From Echinarachnius parma (lineage: Eukaryota > Echinodermata > Echinoidea > Clypeasteroida > Echinarachniidae), in the NCBI GenBank assembly GCA_037951105.1, contig JBAMJV010001867.1:1-64000 (forward strand): 64,000 bases of DNA, read 5' to 3'. This document shows, piece by piece, positions 56,241 to 64,000 of the stretch. Below the pieces are notes generated by a model, which searched no databases, had not been told where the DNA came from, and saw only the letters and a program-made list of their open reading frames with translations. The translations under genes and the position numbers were made by a program. Position 1 is the first letter of the stretch. Every line of letters begins with the position of its first letter.

Positions 56241-56928
56241 AAATTTACTAAAATAATAGGCCTAGACCTGTTTTGTTACTTGTTATCTTGGGCCCAACCA
56301 TAGAGTCTTGATCATAACTGTATGGACTCAACATATATAATATATGTTTAGGTTGATTGCCCTCTACGATGATAATTGTGTAAGATTTCCTCCAAATAAA
56401 ATTGGTTTAAACTTGTTGTGGAAAGGTTCAAAAGATAAATTTTCAAATGGGTACGGATCACCTAATTCGTCTATGACGAATTTCATGTCTAGTTATGTTT
56501 GTTGTTTGATACATACATAACAGTCCTATCACATGGGCGTTATACAGTACATTTTTTTTCTTTAGTAGGGCTGAGGTCTTTTTTCCCCCGAATACCATCT
56601 TTCCTACTTTCCCAACACCTTTTCCCCACTAACCGGACAAGCAAAACAAAACAAATAAATAAAAAAGTTACGACGATATAACAGATATAACCGATAAACA
56701 ATAATCACGACGATATAACCGGCCAAAACTGATATACTTTGCATGCTGGCTTTTCCCCGAATAGAATATGAGTTTGCCCAAATACGGTATGAGTTTTCCC
56801 CAAATATGCATGCTTTTGCCTGGGGGGGGGGGGGGGGGGAGGGGAGGGGGTTGTAGCCCCCCCCCCCCCCCCTCCACCCAGTCCCCCGCCTGCTATACCA
56901 GTGAGTCCCATTGGTAATTATTCGGTCG
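56240..56928. other. No gene seen; paired G and C runs
   Basis: G run at about 56821-56839 and C run at about 56858-56872 lie next to each other and could form a hairpin. 'cgacgatataac' repeats at 56669 and 56708. Poly-Gly and poly-Pro frames are spurious. Confidence 0.45.
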
Positions 56929-57260
56929 CCCTGTGATGATTAACGTACGACATTCAAGTTTTTTTCTTCAACACATGAGGTTAACAGTTTTACAAACACG
57001 GTAGGATTCTTTATTTTGTTCAAAATAATGATACAAACAGGTCTTGCTTATTTGTAGTTTGGGAATATAATACACAGCCCCCGCAGCTAGTGCAAAGCCC
57101 TGCGATGATTAACGTACGACATTCATGTTTTTTCTTCAACACATGAGGTTAACAGTTTTACAAATACGGTAGGATTCTTTATTTTGTTCAAAATAATGAT
57201 ACAAACAGGTCTTGCTTATTTGTAGTTTGGGGATACACAGCCCCCGCAGCTAGTGCAAAG
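56929..57260. repeat. Tandem duplication, about 169-bp unit
   Basis: 'ccctg.gatgattaacgtac' begins both copies (56929 and 57098), which stay almost identical through 'acagcccccgcagctagtgc'. Recent duplication, non-coding. Confidence 0.9.
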
Positions 57261-58789
57261 CGCGGGTTAACAAATAACTGGGTCACATGATTACGTATGT
57301 GAATATGAGGCAAGAGAGGGAGGAGGGGGGGGGGGGGGGGGGGGACTTGAGGGTTGGGCGTTGCGGCCCCCGATATTTTTGGAACGTAATTTTTTTTTAT
57401 TAAACTTTAAATTTGAAGAAAAAAAACCCAATATTTTACTTTATGGCAAAATCATTAATTGTAGGCAATTTACGTTGTGATGACGACCATTGACGTTTGT
57501 TCTTGCGTGTCAGTTGAATAGAACAAAACAAAATGAAGGAAGATGATTCAGGCACAAGGCCGCCCCTGGAAGTTTTGCATTTGTCGCCTTTTGGGGCAAA
57601 TCCATCTAAAGTTAAGGGCCAAAATCATCCTTTTTTCCTTTTTTGTTTTTTTGTTTTTTTTTGTTGGGGGGGGGGGGGGGGGGGGGGGTTGGTTGGATAT
57701 ATGCTTACAAGAAAAATAATCTCATGCATATTGTTTGTTTGCATGGTTTGGGGGCAATTTACCTGTGGAAGACCGATATATTTGTTTGGTTGAAAAATAA
57801 AAAGGTATATTATATCAAGAAATAAACGCCCACACCGCCGAACGTGCTCTATCTACTTATTTGTTTCTCCCATTATAAGGCCGCCGAAACACGTCCCCTT
57901 ATGTATTTGTCACCGGTCGCGCCGTACTTTAGTTTATGGGGTCCCGAGTTCGAATCTCGATCCGGCATTTGTCGGGGGAGGGGGCAAGAAGGGAGCAGTG
58001 CTATACATGTAAAGGTAAAACCAAATTAAGGTCAAACCAAAGGTGAAACATTGACTGTCATCGCTCCGCCTTCAAATGATTTGAACAAGTTTATATCCGT
58101 GAAAATATCGCTTCCTTAATTAGGGGGGGGGGGGGGGCGGACATGACATCCCCCTTGCCCCATACCAAAGTCCCATATGAGAATTTGACTTCCGTCTAAC
58201 TGTAAAAATAGAAGAAGCTATCTTGTATGTGTAACGTAATATAAAAACAAATATTAGCCTGTGGGGGGGGGGGGGGGGGGGTGGCAAAGAGTGGAACAAG
58301 GTTATATAATATGCATTTGAATGTGGTCATCGCCTCCGCATCCACCCCATCTCCCCTTCCGAACTTGTTTGAAAGTATAAGGCCCTACTTTCAAACAAGT
58401 TCGGTAACATCAGGGAATCGGGTATAATATCTGGGCGAGCGGGGGCAGTATTCATTGAAATCACCCACTGCAGATCAATTTGATCTATATACAAGCCAGT
58501 GAAGCCACTGAAGCCAGGCTGCTTCTTCGTTCATATCACTGAGTCAGTGGTTCATATCGTTTGTTCCAGTATTTCACTTTTTTTTTGTTTTACTTGCAAC
58601 CTTGCAGAACGTATTGATTTCCTTATTAATCAATATAATTATTTTCTTGTGTGTATGTAGATATTGTAAGAGTTTGTTTGTTATTATGAAAATAAAAATA
58701 CAAAATTAGGTGGAGCCTCGGCGGGGGGGGGGGGGGGGGGGGGCAGCTGCAGGCTCACATCTGTATATATGAATCGTAATGAATCATAA
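57261..58789. other. Unassigned DNA with many G runs
   Basis: G runs of 15-23 at about 57326, 57665, 58122, 58262 and 58723. 'aagttcgg' and 'ccgaacttg' form a hairpin at 58358-58404. The 86-codon frame at 57533 crosses a G run and is not credible. Confidence 0.4.
57900..57985 (+). repeat. Possible tRNA-derived SINE fragment
   Basis: A B-box-like GAGTTCGAATCTCG followed by ATCCGGCA resembles a tRNA T-arm and acceptor end. The expected A box upstream is not convincing. A lone fragment at most. Confidence 0.3.
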
Positions 58790-61160
58790 TAGGCGGAGGG
58801 CCAAAGTCGGAAAAAGTGACTTTAGGTTGCCAGATCTCCACAACAAGTTTAGATCGATTTTAATTGCAAGTATTGTTAATGAGACAACATAATTCAGAGG
58901 TCTACCTCAAAAAATTTGTTGCGAACACCTCCAAATCCAAGATGGCGTCCAACAAAGCAATTGTTTTGTCTTGCTATATATAATTGGCGAGATTTCCCAA
59001 ACGACACCTCAAATCAGCATTATTTTGCAACCATATTAAAGACAATATAATTTCCTATAATCTGATACCAAACACTATGGGGTTCAAGATATTTAACACG
59101 GTCATTTTTAGCCCAAAACTCAAATTTTAGGCATTTTTTCCCAACAATATGAAATTATTGATTTACATAATTACGCATAAATCAATAATTGTATTAGCAG
59201 TTGAATTAATACTTTTCAAAAAACTGTCCAATTATATCAACAATACTCTGTGAAAATTTCAAGTGTGTACCGTATATGAACAAAAAGTTATAGTACTTGA
59301 AAGTCAGCATTTGATATCGACAAAACGGGTAGTTTTGCATGATTTCTCATGCTGTACAGGGTGTCTCAAAAATGTGTAATCTTGATTATAGGATTTGTGT
59401 ACCAAATGATTGCGTCAATCTCGGGACACCTTCAATTCCAGTTATGAAATATCAACAAAACCACCATTTCCTGTAATATGATGAATATTCCACCATCATT
59501 TTGCAATCCGCGTAGATGTCGTGTCTGTCTTGTATTTATTTAACTGCATTTATCATAAATCAAGCGCTAATAATGAACTTAATTCCACTCCACAAGGAGC
59601 ATTCCAGTCAGCTGCATACTGACGCGCCTGCTGTGCATATTGCGAATTCGAATCATACTGGGTGCCCATGATGTGTTTAAAACATTGTCAAGATCATGTT
59701 CATTATCTTGAGTAAGTGTTTTACTGAAGTACATAATTTTCTGGACATAATATGTGCAGAGCGTATATATAGATTCGAACACCATCGTGATCGCAAGGCA
59801 CGCACCCTTCATGCCCTTCATATCTTAGTACATGTATCTGGAGACCATAAAGGTCTATACAAATTGGCTGACTTAGTATCACGAAACAAACTCAATTGCT
59901 AAACCAATATGTACACCACCGAAAAGCCTCAGCATGCCGAATGTTTATTTTTTGTGCACTACACTGTACTCGTGTAACCATGGTAACAACAGCCGATTAT
60001 GGACAGAAATATACCAAATCACAAAATATTTCTTTAAAAAACTTAAAATTAGCAGGTTAACGGTGTCATTTTACATGTGATTTTTTTTCCTTCATGTTCA
60101 CGCGAAAATTAGTGTGCATAATGCGGCTTGTAGTAGCCAGATATATGATTATTGTATTTCTATTGTTGTTGTTACTATGGTTACAAATGTACAAGGTGGT
60201 ACAAAAAGTTATTGTACAATAAACATAATAGCCTATTCAAAGTTTTCTTCGAACCCTGAAAAAGTCTAGCTAACTGTGGTGTTCCGAATAATAATCATTT
60301 TAAAAACATAATTATCCAGATATGGTCGGTCCAACTGTGAAGGACGCGCGCCTCTCATTCGAATATTTCACTAAATAGTACACTTTGCATAATGGATTTA
60401 TTATTGCAGTGAAATTACCAATACACTATTTTCGTGTATTGCAAACCGATGGCGGCATATTCATGACATAAAAGAAGGAAACTGAAGGCTTTGTTGAAAA
60501 CAGGTATAAACAACATGTCATTATTTAGGGGCATTTCTTGAATAAAGTCCATAAACAAGAATTACATTTATTGGGGCACCCTGTATAGCATTCGAAATCG
60601 TACAAAATTGCTGTATTTGTCGATATCAAATGCTGACTTCCAGTTATTATAACTTTTTGTTCAGATACGGTACACACTTGAAATTTTCACAGAGTATTGT
60701 TGATATAACTGGGCAGTTTTCTGAAAAGTACTAATTCAACGCCTAATGCAATTATTGATTTATGCCGAATTATGTAAATCAATAATTTCATATTTTTGGG
60801 GGAAAATGCCTAAAATTTGAGTTTCGGACTAAAAATGACCGTGTTACATATCCTGAAACCCATGAAATTTGGTATCAGATTATAGGAAATGTTATTGTCT
60901 TTAATATGGTTGCAAAATCATGCAAATTGTTGGCGTCGTTTGGGAGATCTCGCCAGTTATCTATAGCAAGTCAAAACGGCTACTTCTTTGGACGCCATCT
61001 TGGATTTGGAGGTGTTCGCAACAAATTTTTTGAGGTAGACCTCTGAATCAATTTGTCTTATTAAAAATACTTGCAAATAAAATTGGTTTAAACTTGTTGT
61101 GGAGATCTGGCAACCTAAGTCCTTAAGGAAGCCACTTTTTCGACTTTGGCCCTCCGCCTA
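58790..61160. mobile_element. 2.4-kb palindrome with TAGGCGGAGGG ends
   Basis: The left arm (58790-59354) and right arm (60586-61160) are inverted copies: TAGGCGGAGGGCCAAAGTCG faces CGACTTTGGCCCTCCGCCTA. The arms share CAAGATGGCG-type, 'gaggtagacctctgaat' and 'caatactctgtgaaaatttc' segments. The arms meet at the centre, where a second element (59357-60583) is inserted. No coding frame in the arms. Confidence 0.85.
59357..60583. mobile_element. TA-flanked element at the centre of the 2.4-kb palindrome
   Basis: TA at 59355-59356 and 60584-60585. CAGGGTGTCTCAAAAATGTG at left faces ACATTTATTGGGGCACCCTG at right. Size (1.23 kb) would suit a small mariner-like element. The open frames inside (80 codons minus, 68 codons plus near 59580-59900) show no transposase motif, so it is probably non-autonomous or decayed. 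Confidence 0.7.
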
Positions 61161-61480
61161 TAAATTGTATAAGAACATATCTATAATACATATGTAATTG
61201 ATGTTCTATACCAAAACGTATGAGTCGGTATTACTATGAATGTAATTGTATAATCTTGATTGATTTTAATTGTAATTATACATGTATTATCATATTTTGA
61301 TTGTGTTTGTTCTTGTTTGACTAGCATAATATGCTATTTTCTAAAGTCCTTTTTTACCAATTGAAGAGTAGCCTACTTGTTAAATGTTTTACATAAAAGT
61401 CTGGATTTGTAAATTATAAGTATATAAATTGGTATATCAATAAATTCAATTAAATTCAACTTGGGGCAGCTAAAATATCG
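61161..61480. other. No supported feature
   Basis: AT-rich DNA upstream of the promoter region. Nothing recognised. Confidence 0.4.
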
Positions 61481-61588
61481 GGCCTAAAAATCGCAGCGGC
61501 GCGGCGGTACGGTGACGTCACGCTAGTGACGCAATCGACTGAACACAACAAACGCACAGCGTCACAGCAGCCGTGTCAGACAATTTCG
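61481..61588 (+). promoter_or_regulatory. CpG-rich, TATA-less promoter and 5' leader with a CRE-like site
   Basis: The base composition changes sharply to CpG-rich (cgcagcggcgcggcggtacg). A perfect CRE/ATF palindrome TGACGTCA lies at 61513-61520 and TGACGCAAT, a half-site, at 61527. No TATA box. The pattern fits a housekeeping-type promoter for the exons at 61589 and 63872. The transcription start cannot be fixed from sequence. Confidence 0.55.
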
Positions 61589-63907
61589 ATGAGTCAACCC
61601 TCGAAATACCATAGACGAGAGGTAATTATTTATTAAATATAATCCAAACTATAGAAAATATAACATATTAACTTGTTATTAAAGATTTATTCTGTTAAGC
61701 AGTACATTTATTTATAATTTATGGTAGATTTGAAATGGAATATTCCGTAAAGTGTAAGAGACAGGCTACAGTGTTGCCCCACCTATTCATTTTCATGTCT
61801 GTTCAGAACGAGCGATGTACTTAAACGGGTCAAGTTTCTAAATTATAAATTCATAGTGTTCTAGTACAACTGTTCTAAGTTTTAAATAAGACTACATTCT
61901 TGTTTTAGTGCAAGCTATGAAAGGAGCTCATATGGCAGTATTTATTGCGGAGAATTAGTCTCTAGATTGACTAGAATAACAGAATTTATGTTAAACTAGT
62001 TATTAATATTAAATTGTGAATGTTTCAATTAATAATTCACGATTCATAATTCTTATTAATTATTATATTATTGTTAATTAAGACTTCAAAGTTATTTGGA
62101 CTGGCATCATTGATGCGGGGGGGGGGGGGGGGGGGGGATTTAGCCCCCAAAAATCATTCAGTTGAAATGTAGTCCTTTAAAACGTGAATTGCATTTTGTT
62201 ACATTCAATTTCATAAGACCTCACCAAACTCCAAAGGCAATTGTAAGTGATTAAGTCACTAACTAAGTCTGCTGAGCTGAGTGATGCCGATGGCATGAAC
62301 AGCCATCAGCTCGGCTAACTAACTTTTGCCTTCCAAAAAATTAAAGGGATACTTTAAGTGAGCAATGCTCAAAATTCAATCATAGATCTCGCTGATTAGA
62401 CATTTTAAAAATCATGTAACATTTATCAATCCACTACATAGCAAATCACTGTATACAGATGAGATAGAGCAAATTCTGGCACAAAGTGGCATATCTTTTG
62501 TACAGGGCAATTTTTATATTTGGCTGCAACCACATCTACAAATATTTGAAAGGTGGTCGGTATACCAACCTGTTTGTAATCCTACAAAGTCAAAGAATCA
62601 ATTAAAACATGTTTCAGGGCTATGAGATGTTCATGTACAAATGACACTTCAAACTGTTTTCCCATGATAGACATTTGCCATAGTGCATTCAAACATTTGA
62701 TTAAATGATCCTATACAAACGTTCAAGATATGCATTACGTTCTGACTGTTTTTTGCTGACAGAAAACAAATGTATTTAATCACACAAAAAAATTAAGGTA
62801 AGAAATGAACTCTGGTATGATTTATTTAAGGTTTTCTTTGGGCAAAAAAGAGTCAGAATGTAATGCATATCTTTGACTAAGAACGTTTGTATAAATATCA
62901 TGTACAAACAAATGTAATGTAATGTCCGAATGATAAATGTTACAATACATTGTGACGTCTCGTACAACCCGGAATGACCAGACACTAGTGCTGTAACTGA
63001 TCTTGTTGATCGGATCGTTTGATCGGATCGGCAAAAATCGATTGATGAAAATCGGATTTTAAAAAATCGGATCGGATCGGTAAAATATATATATATTTTT
63101 TTGGGGAAAATGATCCCAAAAAACATATTTTGGGAATATAAATGACTACCAAAGCAACATATATCCATATGAATAAGCCCAAGGTAATCTTGTATGGGTA
63201 TGCTTTCATTTCAAACTGATTACCTCTTCTTTTACAAAATTACTCGCGGCGATTCTGAGCTTAGTCCCATGTGATTAATTTGGCGTAACCTTTCAGAATC
63301 GCAGCGAGTAATTTTGTAAAAGGAGAGGTAATCAGTTTGAAATGAAAGCATACACATACAAGATAACCTTGGGCTTATTCATGGTTTGGTATTCATTTAT
63401 TTTCCCGAAATGTTTTTTGGGATCATTTTCCAAAGAAAATAAAACAATTTTTTTTTTTTTTTTTTTTTTTTTGTTCTGCATGATCGGAAATCGGCAAAAA
63501 CGAGCCGATTTACCATGATCGGATTGGGATCCGCATGCCGATCCGATGATCGGTTACAGCATTACCAGACACTTAGCTTCTATTCACCCAAACAGCAACA
63601 ACATGCCAATACATTGATAGATCTTCTTAGTTTTAAATTTTAAAGTCTTAAAGCCTGGATATTGTTTGGTTAAAACAAAGATTTGATATCGTTTGACTTC
63701 CATGCGCGCATGCTGTGCACAGTCAGTAAAAGGAATGCTATCAACGTGTTTATGACCGGGAGATCTACAGGGCTACCCTACACTCCTGTCTAGATGATGA
63801 TGATGATCATGATCATGAAGCCATATAATGTGTATTTTCCCTAAAACTTTGAATATATCTTTCTTTTCCAGATTCAAGAAACAGAACAGAATTCAAGAAT
63901 GGCAAAA
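61589..63907 (+). CDS. 5' end of an unidentified gene (exons 61589-61621 and 63872-63907)
   Basis: Exon 1: ATG at 61589 gives 11 codons (MSQPSKYHRRE) ending at GAG/GTAATT. Exon 2 starts after ttctttcttttccag at 63872 and reads IQETEQNSRMAK to 63907, followed by GTAAGT. Both junctions are phase 0 and the joined frame stays open (MSQPSKYHRRE then IQETEQNSRMAK). An alternative start is the ATG in exon 2 at 63899 (context aagaATGg, stronger), which would make exon 1 and most of exon 2 untranslated. The 2.25-kb intron holds a hAT MITE (62986-63564). The rest of the gene lies beyond the window, and 23 residues are too few to identify the product. The splice signals plus the CpG-rich promoter make a real gene likely. 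Confidence 0.6.
61622..62977. other. Intron DNA of the right-end gene; G run only
   Basis: AT-rich intron-like sequence with a G run of about 20 near 62117. Minus-strand frames at 62776-63209 overlap the hAT MITE and are not genes. Confidence 0.45.
62986..63564. mobile_element. hAT MITE with exact 8-bp duplication CCAGACAC, inside intron 1
   Basis: CCAGACAC at 62978-62985 and 63565-63572. Ends TAGTGCTGTAACTGATC and GATCGGTTACAGCATTA match the Ac/hobo-type TAG..TGTAA end style. Inner GATCGGATCGG repeats and a second inverted pair (TTGTATGGGTATGCTTTCAT near 63190 and ATGAAAGCATACACATACAA near 63342) form a long hairpin. T run at 63450-63471. Confidence 0.9.
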
Positions 63908-64000
63908 GTAAGTATATGTCTTTTTAATACTTTTGAAACCAATACAATATAGATATGTTACCTGATTATTATCAACATACATGAATCTTTGATATTTCAT

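Noticed and set aside
57900..57985. Functional tRNA gene
   Set aside because: Only the T-arm-like B box is convincing; no A box or acceptor pairing at the correct distance. Kept only as a low-confidence fragment.
59579..59902. Overlapping 80- and 68-codon frames in the central TA-flanked element, considered as a transposase fragment
   Set aside because: No DDE/D motif, helix-turn-helix or HDNA-type motif is visible in either frame.

Overview
This is a stretch of animal nuclear DNA, very probably from a marine invertebrate deuterostome; an echinoderm or a relative is my best guess. The grounds are AT-rich DNA, spliceosomal introns, a neuropeptide-type precursor gene, a Ty3/gypsy integrase tail and a LINE reverse transcriptase, about thirty long homopolymer G or C runs, and a very dense load of short inverted-repeat DNA transposons. 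The sequence gives no direct species identification. Little of the window is protein coding. Nearly all the short open frames are chance or lie inside repeats.

Two host genes can be supported. (1) Near the left end (3.15-5.5 kb, + strand) is a small secreted-peptide gene. A 50-codon signal-peptide exon (3500-3649) joins in phase to a 64-codon exon (4054-4245). The second exon carries a KR cleavage site and a C-x10-C peptide with Trp-Arg just before the second Cys, which resembles melanin-concentrating-hormone (MCH) type peptides. The locus has been expanded by local duplication: three tandem signal-peptide exons (two broken) and a second copy of the peptide exon, split by a 221-bp transposon. 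(2) At the right end (61.5-63.9 kb, + strand) are the CpG-rich promoter and first two exons of an unidentified gene that runs out of the window.

The rest is a mosaic of mobile elements. One large group has TTAA target duplications (piggyBac/Kolobok style): family A (AGGGATAGTTGAG ends), family B (AGGGATCTAGTAAC ends), G (GCCCAACGCACAC ends), and single elements at 2.7, 12.1, 19.2 and 20.5 kb. Several share a TTAA and sit end to end. A second group is hAT-like with exact 8-bp target duplications (4906, 10170, 19310, 22461, 22911, 62986). At 22.5-24.9 kb three such elements are nested inside one another, the innermost holding a 74-bp satellite array. A third group has TA flanks and CAGGGTG ends (45.9-47.3 kb and 59.4-60.6 kb).

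Between 28.6 and 36.9 kb lies a composite 8.3-kb unit with CACTG ends and tandem repeats at both ends. It contains a 3.9-kb inverted repeat that carries and partly duplicates a broken nuclease-like gene, and a LINE relic on the minus strand. Between 41.9 and 45.6 kb is a 3.7-kb element with 30-bp inverted ends, made largely of 60-bp repeats built on CAACGTTGG and split by a gypsy retrotransposon remnant. Between 58.8 and 61.2 kb is a 2.4-kb palindrome with another transposon inserted at its centre. Intervening stretches hold AT-rich unique DNA, simple repeats and local tandem duplications.
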